A DNA stretch of 64,000 bases, taken from CAJXYS01 sp913063035 (lineage in GTDB: Bacteria > Pseudomonadota > Alphaproteobacteria > Rhodobacterales > Rhodobacteraceae). The notes beneath the pieces were generated by a model that worked only from the letters and a program-made list of their open reading frames with translations, made no database searches and was not told the DNA's origin. The stretch is from positions 1 through 64,000 of the forward strand of contig NZ_JBOCEG010000005.1 of the NCBI RefSeq assembly GCF_050586465.1. Reading direction: 5' to 3'. The position numbers and the translations under genes were made by a program. Below, piece by piece: positions 8,653 through 17,412 of this stretch. The stretch's first letter is position 1. Every line of letters begins with the position of its first letter.

Positions 8653-9077
8653 GCGCCCGCCTTCGGCACCGCGGGGGAAAAGGCCTGGCCCTCGGGCGCG
8701 AGGATCGTCGCCTCGCGCAGCCCGTGCGGCTTGTCCGCCGGGGGTTCCAGCACGATGCCGCCCGCGGCCTCGGCCCGCATCGCCGCGGTATCCGGGTCGA
8801 TCCCGAAGAGGTAGATCTGGATGCCCGCGCCGCGCAGGCCCGCCTCGGGCAGGAGCCCGTGCAGCGGGTGGGCGCCATAGGTCGCGTCCGCATGCACCTG
8901 GATCAGCGCATCGCCATGGCGCAGGATGGCGAAGTCGGCGCTGACGCGGTGGGCCGAAAGCCCGAAGACCGCGGTCATGAACCCGGCCAGCCCGGCGACG
9001 TCGCGGGTCAGGATGTTGATGCCGACGCCGGCCAGGCTCTGGCCGAATTCCTCGGCCGATACGGTTTCGAGATCCAT
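8649..9077 (-). CDS. VOC (glyoxalase/bleomycin-resistance fold) family protein
   Basis: 142-residue protein of the vicinal-oxygen-chelate superfamily. Two babbab-like halves are visible: GINILTRDVAGLAGFMTAVFG opening the first (about 18-38) and GIQIYLFGIDPDTAAMRAEAAGG opening the second (about 83-105). C-terminal HGLREATILAPEGQAF fits the usual end. The metal ligands are not obvious, so an enzymatic role cannot be assigned. Overlaps the methyltransferase start by ATGA and is probably co-transcribed with it and the sodium channel. Substrate unknown. Confidence 0.75.
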   Translation of the reverse strand: MDLETVSAEEFGQSLAGVGINILTRDVAGLAGFMTAVFGLSAHRVSADFAILRHGDALIQVHADATYGAHPLHGLLPEAGLRGAGIQIYLFGIDPDTAAMRAEAAGGIVLEPPADKPHGLREATILAPEGQAFSPAVPKAGA

Positions 9078-9171
9078 GGAACGGGCTCCGCTGACGGCAT
9101 GATCCCGGGGACGGTACGGGCCGGCGGCAGCGGCCGCAAGCGGCGCGGCGCACGGGGTCCCGCCCGGTCGC

Positions 9172-11007
9172 CTACTCCGCCGCAGCGTCGATCCCGATGA
9201 AGCCCCCGGACTGGCGGTTCCAGTACCCGGCATAGAGCCCGCCCTTCGCCAGCAGCTCGGCATGGGTGCCGTCCTCCACGATCCGGCCGGCATCGAGCAC
9301 CACGATCCGGTCCATCTCGGCGATGGTCGAGAGCCGGTGCGCGATGGCGATCACGGTCTTGCCTTCCATCACCCGGTGAAGCGCCTGCTGGATCGTCGCC
9401 TCGACCTCCGAGTCCAGCGCCGACGTCGCCTCGTCCAGCACAAGGACGGGCGCATCCTTCAGGATCGCGCGGGCCAGCGCGATGCGCTGGCGCTGTCCGC
9501 CCGAGAGCTTGACCCCGCGCTCGCCCAGATGGGCGTCGTATCCGCTGCGCCCGCGGGTGTCGCGCAGGCCGAGGATGAACGCATGCGCCTCGGCCTGTTT
9601 CGCGGCGGCGATCATGTCGTCATCGGACGCGTCCGGCCGGCCGTACAGGATGTTCTCGCGCGCGGAGCGATTGAACATGGCGGTTTCCTGCGTGACCATC
9701 CCGATCTGCCGGCGCAGGCTTTCCTGGGTCACGTCCCGCAGGTCCCGGCCGTCCACGGTAACGCGCCCGGTCTCGGGATCGTAGAGGCGCAGCAAAAGCG
9801 CGACCAGCGTTGATTTCCCCGCCCCAGAGGCGCCGACCAGGCCCAGTTTCTCGCCCGGCGCCACCGTCAGCGTCACGTCGCGCAGCCCGCCGGTTTCGCG
9901 GCCATAGGTGAAGGTCACGCCCTCGAAGCCGATCCGCCCCGCGACATGGGGCAGGTCGGCCGCATCCGGCGCGTCGGTGAGCCCGTGGGGCGGGGTCAGC
10001 GTCCGCATCCCGTCCTCGGCCTCGCCGACATTCGAATAGATCGCCATCAGCGTGAAACTGACCCAGCCGGTCATCTGCGCGATGCGGATCGAAACGGCCC
10101 CCGCCGCGGCGATATCGCCCGGGCTCGCGATACCCTTCGTCCAGAGCCAGAGCGTCAACCCGACGAGCAGCACCGGCAGGATACCGGCCAGCGTCATCAG
10201 CGAGAAGCGGAAGGCGACGGCGACCCGCCCGAAGCCGAGCGCATGGTCGCGGAATTCCTCCATCGCGCCGAGCGCGGCGTGGTCCTCGTGCTCGGAATGG
10301 GCGAAGAGCTTGACCGTCTTGATGTTCGTGACCGTGTCCACCACCTGGCCGGACACCATCGCCCGCGCCCCCGCCCGCGCCTTCGACCGGGCGCGGATGC
10401 GCGGCAGAAAGAGCCGGATCAGCGCGATATAGGCCACGAGCCAGATCGCCAGCGTCACCGCGACCCGCCAGTCGATCGCCCCGAGCAGGGCCGCCGCGCC
10501 GACCAGCGAGGCCAGTGCGAAGGCGACCACGTTGATCACCTCGACCAGCACGTCCGTCACGGCGCGGGCCGTCTGCATCTGCTTCTGCGCGATGCGCCCG
10601 GCGAAATCCTCGTCGAAGAAACTGACCGCCTGGCCCAGCGTGTGCCGGTGCAGCCGCGACAGGACCAGCGGCAGGACATTGGGCTGCACGACGATCGAGG
10701 TGGTCGCGGAACTGGCCGCGAAGGTGATCGGGCGCAGGATCACGAAGAAGGCGAGAACCGCGAGCAGCATACCGCCGTTCTCGGCGAAGAAGGCCGCCGG
10801 CCCGCTGGCCAGCGCGGTGTCGATCACGTGCCCGAGGATCAGCGCGGTCACCACCTCGACGACCCCCGCCGCCATCGAGACCACGCCCCCCAGGATCAGC
10901 ACAGGCCAGGCACCGGCGAGACACCAGCGGAAAAAGGCCGCCAGCGTCCGCGGCGGCGGCCCGACCGCCGGGCGGAACGCGTCGATGAGACCCGCGAGCC
11001 AGGTCAT
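9172..11007 (-). CDS. ABC exporter half-transporter (membrane + ATPase), second of a pair
   Basis: 611 residues, MsbA-like fusion of a transmembrane domain (about 1-330, six helices) and an ATPase domain (about 350-590). Walker A GASGAGKST, signature LSGGQRQRIALAR, Walker B VLVLDEATSALD with catalytic Glu, H-loop IAHRLSTIAEMD. The site looks competent. Overlaps the stop of the next transporter gene by ATGA; the two share the same C-terminal pattern (RQSGGFIG followed by D and AAE), so they look like a tandem duplication and may form a heterodimer. Substrate unknown; lipid or peptide-type export is typical of the family. Confidence 0.9.
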   Translation of the reverse strand: MTWLAGLIDAFRPAVGPPPRTLAAFFRWCLAGAWPVLILGGVVSMAAGVVEVVTALILGHVIDTALASGPAAFFAENGGMLLAVLAFFVILRPITFAASSATTSIVVQPNVLPLVLSRLHRHTLGQAVSFFDEDFAGRIAQKQMQTARAVTDVLVEVINVVAFALASLVGAAALLGAIDWRVAVTLAIWLVAYIALIRLFLPRIRARSKARAGARAMVSGQVVDTVTNIKTVKLFAHSEHEDHAALGAMEEFRDHALGFGRVAVAFRFSLMTLAGILPVLLVGLTLWLWTKGIASPGDIAAAGAVSIRIAQMTGWVSFTLMAIYSNVGEAEDGMRTLTPPHGLTDAPDAADLPHVAGRIGFEGVTFTYGRETGGLRDVTLTVAPGEKLGLVGASGAGKSTLVALLLRLYDPETGRVTVDGRDLRDVTQESLRRQIGMVTQETAMFNRSARENILYGRPDASDDDMIAAAKQAEAHAFILGLRDTRGRSGYDAHLGERGVKLSGGQRQRIALARAILKDAPVLVLDEATSALDSEVEATIQQALHRVMEGKTVIAIAHRLSTIAEMDRIVVLDAGRIVEDGTHAELLAKGGLYAGYWNRQSGGFIGIDAAAE

Positions 11008-12848
11008 TCCGCGGCCTCGTCGGTGCCGATGAACCCGCCCGACTGCCGCGCCCAGAAGCTGGCATAGGCCCCGCCACGGGCCAGCAGCTCTTCGTGGGTG
11101 CCGTCCTCGGCCACGTGCCCGTCGTCCAGCACGATGATCCGGTCGAGCCGCGCGATGGTGGACAGCCGGTGCGCGATGGCGATCACCGTCTTGCCTTCCA
11201 TGAGGCCGTAAAGCGTGGTCTGGATCGCGGCCTCGACCTCGGAGTCGAGCGCCGAGGTCGCCTCGTCCAGCACGAGGATCGGCGCGTTCTTGAGGATCAC
11301 CCGGGCCAGCGCGATGCGCTGGCGCTGCCCGCCCGAGAGCTTGACCCCGCGCTCGCCGACATGGGCGTCATAGCCCCGGCGGCCGGCGGAATCCTCGAGA
11401 TCGAGTATGAAATCATGTGCCTCGGCCCGCCTGGCGGCCTCGACCATCTCGGCCTCGCCGGCATCGGGGCGCCCATAGAGGATATTGTCCCGGACCGAGC
11501 GGTGCATCAGCGCGCTGTCCTGCGTGACCATCCCGATCTGGCGGCGCAGGCTGTCCTGCGTGACATGCGAGATGTCCTGCCCGTCGATCAACACGCGCCC
11601 CGCCTCGCTGTCGTAGAAGCGCAGCAGCAGCTTCACCAGCGTGGACTTTCCCGCCCCGGAACGCCCGACGATCCCGACCTTTTCGCCGGGCGCGACGGTC
11701 AGCGTCACATCCTGCAAGCCGCCCCGGCCGCGCCCGTAGTGATGGCTGACGCCCTCGAAGCGGATCTCGCCCCGCGCGACGTCGAGCGCCCCCGCCCCGG
11801 GCCTGTCCGTCAGCGCGATGGGCTGGGCGATGGTCTCCATCCCCTCGGCCACGACGCCGAGCTGGCGAAAGAAGCTCGACAGCGCCCACATGATCCAGCC
11901 GGTCATCGCGTTGAGCCGCAGCGTCAGCGCCGCCGCCGCGGCGACGATCCCGACCGACGCCGTGCCCTGCGCCCAGAGCAGGATCGCCCAGCCGACGACG
12001 CCCACGATCAGCACACCGTTGATCAGCGTCAGCGCGACATCCATCGTGGTGAAGATCCGCATCTCCCGGGCGAAGGTGCGGCGCGCGTCCTCGATCGCTT
12101 CCCTGGCATAGGCCATCTCGTTGTCGTGCTGGGCGAACAGCTTGACCGAGTCGATGTTGGTATAGGCGTCGACCACCCGGCCGGTGACGGCCGAGCGCGC
12201 GTCGGCCGCGGCTTTCGACGCCGGTCCGACCCGGCGCATCGTCCAGCGCACCAGCCAGGCATAAAGCCCGAGCCACAGCAGCAGCGGCAGCGCCAGACGC
12301 GGATCGGCATCGGTCAGCAGGATCAGCGAGCCGATCATGTAGGCGACCGAGAAGGTGATGGCGTCGAAGAGCTGGAACACCGCCTCGCCGGCGGCGGGCG
12401 GGGTCTGCATGATCCGGTTCGCGATCCGCCCCGCGAAATCGTTTTCGAACCAGCCCACCGACTGGCGCAGAACCTGCCCGTGCGCCCGCCAGCGGAAGAG
12501 CGTGCCGTAATTCGGCAGGATCGCGTTGTTGATCACCGCCACGTCGAGCCCCTGCAGCAGCGGGCGGATCACGAGAATGAACGCCGCGATCCCGATCAGC
12601 TCCCAGGCATGATCGGCCAGCACCACGGCCGGTTCGCCGGTGGACAGAAGATCGACCACCCGGCCCATGTAGAAGATGAGCCCCACCTCGACGAAGGCGA
12701 CGATCACCGACAGCAGCGTGGCCAGCGCGAAGACCTTTCGGAAGGGCTGCGACCAGCCGCGCATGAACGGCCAGAGCCGGCGCGGCGGGGCGTCGGTCTG
12801 GGCATGGGCGGTATAGGGATCGACCAGGCTTTCGAAAAAGCGGAACAT
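11004..12848 (-). CDS. ABC exporter half-transporter (membrane + ATPase), first of a pair
   Basis: 614-residue MsbA-like exporter subunit. Transmembrane domain about 1-340, ATPase about 360-600 with Walker A GRSGAGKST, signature LSGGQRQRIALAR, Walker B ILVLDEATSALD and H-loop AHRLSTIARLD, all intact. I prefer ATG 12848 (MFRFFESL), which has AGAAAGG at good spacing; an in-frame ATG at 12866 would add six residues. Stop overlaps the paralogue's start (ATGA), so the two are translated together. Both copies keep the catalytic glutamate, unlike asymmetric heterodimers in which one site is degenerate. Substrate unknown. Confidence 0.88.
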   Translation of the reverse strand: MFRFFESLVDPYTAHAQTDAPPRRLWPFMRGWSQPFRKVFALATLLSVIVAFVEVGLIFYMGRVVDLLSTGEPAVVLADHAWELIGIAAFILVIRPLLQGLDVAVINNAILPNYGTLFRWRAHGQVLRQSVGWFENDFAGRIANRIMQTPPAAGEAVFQLFDAITFSVAYMIGSLILLTDADPRLALPLLLWLGLYAWLVRWTMRRVGPASKAAADARSAVTGRVVDAYTNIDSVKLFAQHDNEMAYAREAIEDARRTFAREMRIFTTMDVALTLINGVLIVGVVGWAILLWAQGTASVGIVAAAAALTLRLNAMTGWIMWALSSFFRQLGVVAEGMETIAQPIALTDRPGAGALDVARGEIRFEGVSHHYGRGRGGLQDVTLTVAPGEKVGIVGRSGAGKSTLVKLLLRFYDSEAGRVLIDGQDISHVTQDSLRRQIGMVTQDSALMHRSVRDNILYGRPDAGEAEMVEAARRAEAHDFILDLEDSAGRRGYDAHVGERGVKLSGGQRQRIALARVILKNAPILVLDEATSALDSEVEAAIQTTLYGLMEGKTVIAIAHRLSTIARLDRIIVLDDGHVAEDGTHEELLARGGAYASFWARQSGGFIGTDEAAE

Positions 12849-12888
12849 TCCGGCGCCTTTCTTCATCTCTCCGGATATAGCCCGGCGC

Positions 12889-13473
12889 CTAGAGGAAGAC
12901 CATGACGGCCGATCCCGCCAGCGCCGCCGCCATCACGCCCATGAAGATCGACCAGGCGCGCGGCGTCGTCAGCAGGTAGGTCAAGAGAGATCCCGCCCAG
13001 CTCCAGAACAGGCAGACGAAGAGGTTGATCCCGGAGAAGGCCGCGGCAAGCCGCAGCGCCTCGACTTCCGGCGAGAGCCCGGCCGGGTACCCGGCCGAGG
13101 CCGCCAGGGCCACCGCCCAGACCTTGGGGTTAACCCATTGGAACAGCACCGCCTGCACCAGCGTGAAGGGCCGGTCGACCCGCGCGCTCCGCGGCCGGCG
13201 GGCGGCGGTCGCCAGGCGCCAGGCCATCCACAGGATCCAGCCCGCCGCCGCCAGTTGCAGCGCCAGCTTCAGGCCGGGCGCCGCAAGCAGAAGCGCCGCC
13301 ACGCCCAGCCCGGCCACCGCGGCGATGACGCCCACGCCCAGCGCCACGCCCGCCACATGGGGCAGGGTGCGGCGAAAGCCGAAGCGCGCGCCGGACGCGG
13401 TCAGCAGGATGACGTTCGGGCCCGGCGAGAACAGCCCGGCGAAGACGAAGAGATAAAGCGGGTCGATCCCCAT
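12889..13473 (-). CDS. LysE/RhtB-family amino acid exporter
   Basis: 194-residue inner-membrane protein with the family N-terminus GLFSPGPNVILLTASGARFG and about six hydrophobic segments. The middle has the usual FQWVNPKVWAVALA. LysE/RhtB proteins export amino acids or their derivatives using the proton gradient; the substrate cannot be told from sequence. One base separates it from the paralogue upstream. Divergence between the two copies suggests an old duplication. It ends 40 bp from the 5' end of the ABC pair on the same strand. Confidence 0.88.
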   Translation of the reverse strand: MGIDPLYLFVFAGLFSPGPNVILLTASGARFGFRRTLPHVAGVALGVGVIAAVAGLGVAALLLAAPGLKLALQLAAAGWILWMAWRLATAARRPRSARVDRPFTLVQAVLFQWVNPKVWAVALAASAGYPAGLSPEVEALRLAAAFSGINLFVCLFWSWAGSLLTYLLTTPRAWSIFMGVMAAALAGSAVMVFL

Positions 13474-13474
13474 G

Positions 13475-14071
13475 TCAGCCGCGGAAGAGCAGCACGACCG
13501 AGACGACGATCAGCCCGGCCATGACCCGGTTGAACCACGTCAGCCGGTCGTCGGTCGTCAGCCACCGCGTCAGGATCCGGCCCGCGCCCGCCCAGGTGGA
13601 GGCCGACAGCAACCCGACCGCCACAAAGGTCGCCGCGACAATCCCGGCGGTGACCAGCGGCGCCGCGCCGCTGATGAACTGCGCGGTGACGCCGACCGCC
13701 ATGGCCCAGGCCTTGGGATTGATCCATTGGAACCCCGCGGCCTCGACGAAGGTGAAGGGCCGCGGCGCCGCGCCCCGCGCGCCAAGCCCGCCGGAGCGTG
13801 CGATCTGCCAGGCCACCCAGAGCATCAGCGCCGCCCCGCCCCAGCGCAGGGTCTCGCGCAGAAGCGCGCTGGCCTGGAACAGCTCGCCGAGGAACAGCCC
13901 GACGAGAAAGATCATCAGCGGGAACCCGAGCGCGATCCCGAGCACGTGCGGCACGGTCCGGCGCAGCCCGAAGGTCGCGCCGGAACTGGCCACCAGCGCG
14001 TTGTTCGGGCCCGGCGTCCAGGCCGCCGCAACGGCAAGGCCCAACAGGCTGAGAAAGGTATCGAACGGCAT
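13475..14071 (-). CDS. LysE/RhtB-family amino acid exporter (paralogue)
   Basis: 198 residues, same family as its neighbour: N-terminal AAAWTPGPNNALVASSGATF, central FQWINPKAWAMAVGVTAQF, about six membrane helices. The conserved GPN motif with following hydrophobic helices defines the family. Translated just before its paralogue with a one-base gap, so probably a tandem duplicate in one operon. An exporter of small neutral or basic amino acids is the family expectation; the actual substrate is unknown. Confidence 0.88.
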   Translation of the reverse strand: MPFDTFLSLLGLAVAAAWTPGPNNALVASSGATFGLRRTVPHVLGIALGFPLMIFLVGLFLGELFQASALLRETLRWGGAALMLWVAWQIARSGGLGARGAAPRPFTFVEAAGFQWINPKAWAMAVGVTAQFISGAAPLVTAGIVAATFVAVGLLSASTWAGAGRILTRWLTTDDRLTWFNRVMAGLIVVSVVLLFRG

Positions 14072-14127
14072 CGCGGCCCCGATAGGTCGGAATTACTGAC
14101 CCAGTCTGCGGCGCCCCCCGCGGGGCG

Positions 14128-15279
14128 TCAAGCGAGAAGCTCCGCCCTGGTCAGCGCGAAGTCGGAGGCGATCCATCTCGCCTCCAGGTCCTGCAGCTTC
14201 CGGCCCAGCGCGGCGCCCTGGTGATCGGGCATCAGGTCACGGGGCTTGACCGGGAAGACGGCCGCCGCGCCGCGGGCGGCCTCTGTCTCGAGATCCCGCG
14301 GAAGCGGCTGGCCGGAAAGCGCGGCCCGGACGAGTCCCACGTCGCGCGCGATCCCGTGCCCGTGGCGATAGCCCAGGACGGCGATCGGATCGCCGGAGTC
14401 GAGACCGGCGCGCAGGCGCTCCAGGTGCCGCTGGTCGGCCTTGGAGAGCCGCAGCCGTTCGGCCGGTTCCGCGCCGCCGATCACGGCGATGCGCCGGCGC
14501 CAGTCCGGGGGGACCCCGGCCGCGCGTTCCAGGTGGACCAGGACGGGCAGGGCCCGCGGATCGGCGCCCGGCAACACGTGGATCAGCACGCCCGCCTGCG
14601 CCATCGCCGCGACCGCGGGCGCCGGGTCCGGCGCGCCCAGCAGCTTGCGCGTCTCCGCCCCGATCCGCTCGCGCGAGAGGCGGTCCATACCGCCGGCCAG
14701 CTCGGCACAGGCGGCCAGGCCGTCGGGGTCGAGCCCGGCCGCCGGGTCGCCGTACCAGGCGTGAAAGCGGAAAAACCGCAGGATGCGGAGATAATCCTCG
14801 CGGATCCGGTCATGCGGGTCGTCGATGAACCGCACCCGCCGCGCCCGCAGGTCCGGCAGACCGCCCAGCGGATCGAGCACCGTGCCGTCGGCGCGCGCGT
14901 AAAGCGCGTTCATGGTGAAGTCGCGGCGATGCGCGTCTTCCTCCACCCGGTCGGCATAGGCGATCGTCGCGCGACGGCCGTCGGTTTCCACGTCCCGGCG
15001 GAAGGTCGTGACCTCGTGCCCCACCTTGTTGGCCACCACCGTGACGGTCCCGTGCTCGATGCCCGTGGGCACCGCCTTCAGGCCGGCGGCTGCGGCGATC
15101 TCCATGACCCGTTCGGGCCGGGCGTCGGTGGCGATGTCGACGTCGGAGACCGCGACGCCGAGAAGCGCGTTGCGCACGCAGCCGCCCACCGCCAGGGCCT
15201 GGTGGCCGGCCGCTTCCAGAACGGCCATCACCGCCTGCGTATCGTCGCTGTCGAGCCAGGAGCCCGTCACACGGGTCAT
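14128..15279 (-). CDS. cca: CCA tRNA nucleotidyltransferase
   Basis: 383-residue class II nucleotidyltransferase of the CCA-adding/poly(A) polymerase family. The head has GGCVRNALLGVAVSDVDIAT (GG plus DxD metal site, about 35-55), then HGTVTVVANKVGHEVTTFR, RRDFTMNALYA and IREDYLRILRFFRFHA (the nucleotide-selecting region). It repairs or completes tRNA 3' CCA ends. ATG 15279 overlaps the stop of the CoA pyrophosphatase gene (ATGA) and gives the normal N-terminus; a longer reading frame upstream does not fit. This gene pair is common in Rhodobacterales. Confidence 0.92.
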   Translation of the reverse strand: MTRVTGSWLDSDDTQAVMAVLEAAGHQALAVGGCVRNALLGVAVSDVDIATDARPERVMEIAAAAGLKAVPTGIEHGTVTVVANKVGHEVTTFRRDVETDGRRATIAYADRVEEDAHRRDFTMNALYARADGTVLDPLGGLPDLRARRVRFIDDPHDRIREDYLRILRFFRFHAWYGDPAAGLDPDGLAACAELAGGMDRLSRERIGAETRKLLGAPDPAPAVAAMAQAGVLIHVLPGADPRALPVLVHLERAAGVPPDWRRRIAVIGGAEPAERLRLSKADQRHLERLRAGLDSGDPIAVLGYRHGHGIARDVGLVRAALSGQPLPRDLETEAARGAAAVFPVKPRDLMPDHQGAALGRKLQDLEARWIASDFALTRAELLA

Positions 15280-15884
15280 TCTGCCATTCCCTCGGCCAGG
15301 CCGCGCAGGATGCGCGCGGTCGCGCCCCAGATATAATAGGGGCCCCAGGGCACCGTATAGTAGTGTCGCCACTGTCCCCGCCAGCGCCGGCGCTGCACCG
15401 AGTAGCGGCCGGGATCGCAGAGATGGGCGAAGGGCAGGTCGAAGACCTCCTCGACCTCGCCGGCCTCCGGGACCGGGCGGAACGGCGCCCGGATCCTCGC
15501 CACGAAGGGCGTCACGGTGAAGCCGGTAACGGTCTCGTGCGGGGCGAGCGCGCCGAGGAGGGCGACATTGTCCGGGTCGAGGCCGATCTCCTCGCGCGCC
15601 TCGCGCAGCGCGGTCGCCGCGAGATCGGCGTCGCCCTCGTCGCGCTTGCCCCCCGGAAAGGCGATCTGGCCCGGATGATGCTTGAGATGCGAGGCACGCT
15701 TGGTCAGGTAAAGCCGGAGATCCCCGCGGTCCGTGCAGTGCAGGGGCACGAGCACGGCCGCCGGGCGCAGGCGCCGCCCCTCTGGCAGGACGACCGAGGG
15801 GTTGAGGTCGAAATCCGACGACTCGCCGCCCGCCCGGTCGAGCGCGGCCCGGACCGGCGCGAAGGGATCAGCCCCGCCGGTCAC
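15276..15884 (-). CDS. CoA pyrophosphatase, NUDIX family (NudL-like)
   Basis: 202 residues. The UPF0035 CoA-binding motif LYLTKRASHLKHHPGQIAF runs directly into the Nudix helix, GGKRDEGD then TALREAREEIGLD (about 85-115). The REAREE metal-binding core is intact, while the first Nudix Glu is replaced, as often in CoA pyrophosphatases. Such enzymes cleave CoA or CoA derivatives to phosphopantetheine and 3',5'-ADP. The gene overlaps hslO by 17 bases upstream and cca by ATGA downstream. Family assignment is strong; substrate is from family knowledge. Confidence 0.88.
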   Translation of the reverse strand: MTGGADPFAPVRAALDRAGGESSDFDLNPSVVLPEGRRLRPAAVLVPLHCTDRGDLRLYLTKRASHLKHHPGQIAFPGGKRDEGDADLAATALREAREEIGLDPDNVALLGALAPHETVTGFTVTPFVARIRAPFRPVPEAGEVEEVFDLPFAHLCDPGRYSVQRRRWRGQWRHYYTVPWGPYYIWGATARILRGLAEGMAE

Positions 15885-16884
15885 CGTCGTCCTCCGGACG
15901 GCGGGTGGCCTCGAAGCCGAGCGTGGCCGGATCGAGCTCGTAATGCGCGCCGCAGAACTGGCAGTCGGCCGTGACCACGCCCGCCTCCGTCGTCATGGTG
16001 GCGATGTCCTTGGCCGAATAGATCGACAGGCTCTGGCGCACCTTGTCGGCATTGCAGGTGCAGCCGAAGGCGACCGGCTGGGCGTCGAAGACGCGCGGCA
16101 CCTCCTCGTGGAAAAGCCGCACCAGAAGCTCGTGCGGCGCCACGTGCGGGCCGATCAGCTCGGTGTCCTCGACGGTGTCGAGCAGCTTGTTGGCGCGGTT
16201 CCAGTTCTCGCCCTCGCGCCCCGAGACGAGATCGTCCGCCGTCAGCAGGCCGGACTCGCCCGAGCCGCCCTCGCCGGTCGCATGGGGCGACGCCTTCGGC
16301 ATGTGCTGAAGCATCACGCCCCCCGCGCGCCAATGCTCGCCCGATCCCGGCTCGGCAGCGCGGCCCATCGACAGCGCGAAACGGGTCGGCAGCTGTTCGG
16401 ACTGGGCAAAATAGGTTTCCGCGCACGCCCGCAGCGACCCGCCTGCCAGCGGCGTGATCCCCTGGTAGGGGGCCATGCCCTTGCCCTGGTCGATCAGGAT
16501 GGCGAAATAGCCTTGCCCGATCAGGTCGAACGGCGCCGCGTCGCTCGCCGCGAGCCGCGCCTCGTCGAAGCTGGCCCAGGCGCGGATCTGCGCCGGTTCG
16601 CCCTCGGCCTTGGGGGCGAAATAGTCGGTGGCGATCAGGCGCAGCGGGCCGTCGCCCCGAATCTGCAGCGACAGTTTCCAGCGCAGCTTGATGGTCTGCC
16701 CGATCATCACCGTCAGCATCGCCGCCTCGGCGACCATCGCCTCGACCCGCGCCGGATAGGCGTGCTGCGCGAGCACGCGGTCGAGCACCCCGTCCAGCCG
16801 CGCGACCCGGCCGCGGATATCCGACCGGTCGAGCTGGAAGGGCAGGACGGTGTCGTCCCAGGCGATTTTCTGCGTCAGGGTCAT
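15868..16884 (-). CDS. hslO: Redox-regulated chaperone Hsp33
   Basis: 338-residue cytoplasmic holdase chaperone switched on by oxidation. The redox switch is seen as four cysteines: C275 and C277 (GCTCNAD) and C308 and C311 (ADCQFCGAHY), which bind zinc when reduced. The N-terminal domain includes GGSLRACAETYFAQSEQLPT near residue 148, a family hallmark. ATG 16884 has an upstream GAGGAA. It starts a minus-strand run with the CoA pyrophosphatase and cca, divergent from the NUDIX gene. Confidence 0.95.
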   Translation of the reverse strand: MTLTQKIAWDDTVLPFQLDRSDIRGRVARLDGVLDRVLAQHAYPARVEAMVAEAAMLTVMIGQTIKLRWKLSLQIRGDGPLRLIATDYFAPKAEGEPAQIRAWASFDEARLAASDAAPFDLIGQGYFAILIDQGKGMAPYQGITPLAGGSLRACAETYFAQSEQLPTRFALSMGRAAEPGSGEHWRAGGVMLQHMPKASPHATGEGGSGESGLLTADDLVSGREGENWNRANKLLDTVEDTELIGPHVAPHELLVRLFHEEVPRVFDAQPVAFGCTCNADKVRQSLSIYSAKDIATMTTEAGVVTADCQFCGAHYELDPATLGFEATRRPEDDGDRRG

Positions 16885-16971
16885 GTGATGGGGTTTCCTC
16901 GGCTCGGGGGCGTTGGCATACCGCGTCTATATAGTCAGGACAACAGGTGCACCAAGGGCGGAGGACGGAGG

Positions 16972-17412
16972 ATGCGGCGCTTCGGGGAACGGGTCAGGCC
17001 CGGCAAACGCTACCGTCAACGGCCCGGCGCCTACGCCGTGCTGCTGCAGGGGCACCGGATGCTGGTCACCCACCAGGCCGAGCCGGTGCCGGAATACCAG
17101 CTGCCGGGCGGCGGGATCGATCCCGGCGAATCACCGCTGCGGGCGCTGCACCGCGAAGTCTTCGAGGAAACCGGCTGGACGATCCGCGTCGGCCACCGGC
17201 TCGGCGCCTTCCAGCGCCTGACCTACATGCCCGAATACGATCTCTGGGCGCGGAAGGTCTGCCACATCTATCTTGCCCGCCCTGTGCTGCGACGCGGCCC
17301 CCCGCTCGAGCCGGGCCACAGCGCGGTATGGATGGACGCGGCCCGCGCCGCCGAGACACTCGGCAATTCGGGCGACCGGCACTTCGTGGCGGGGCTGCTG
17401 TCGCGGCTATGA
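16972..17412 (+). CDS. NUDIX hydrolase
   Basis: 146-residue Nudix enzyme. The full Nudix box is present at about residues 44-66: GGIDPGESPLRALHREVFEE then TGW, matching Gx5Ex7REUxEExGU exactly. Substrate cannot be deduced; diphosphoinositol, nucleoside or RNA cap-type diphosphates are all possible for this architecture. Start chosen at ATG 16972 because GGAGG ends just before it; the frame is open far upstream only by chance. Its stop overlaps the converging PP2C-type phosphatase gene by six bases. Confidence 0.85.
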   Translation: MRRFGERVRPGKRYRQRPGAYAVLLQGHRMLVTHQAEPVPEYQLPGGGIDPGESPLRALHREVFEETGWTIRVGHRLGAFQRLTYMPEYDLWARKVCHIYLARPVLRRGPPLEPGHSAVWMDAARAAETLGNSGDRHFVAGLLSRL

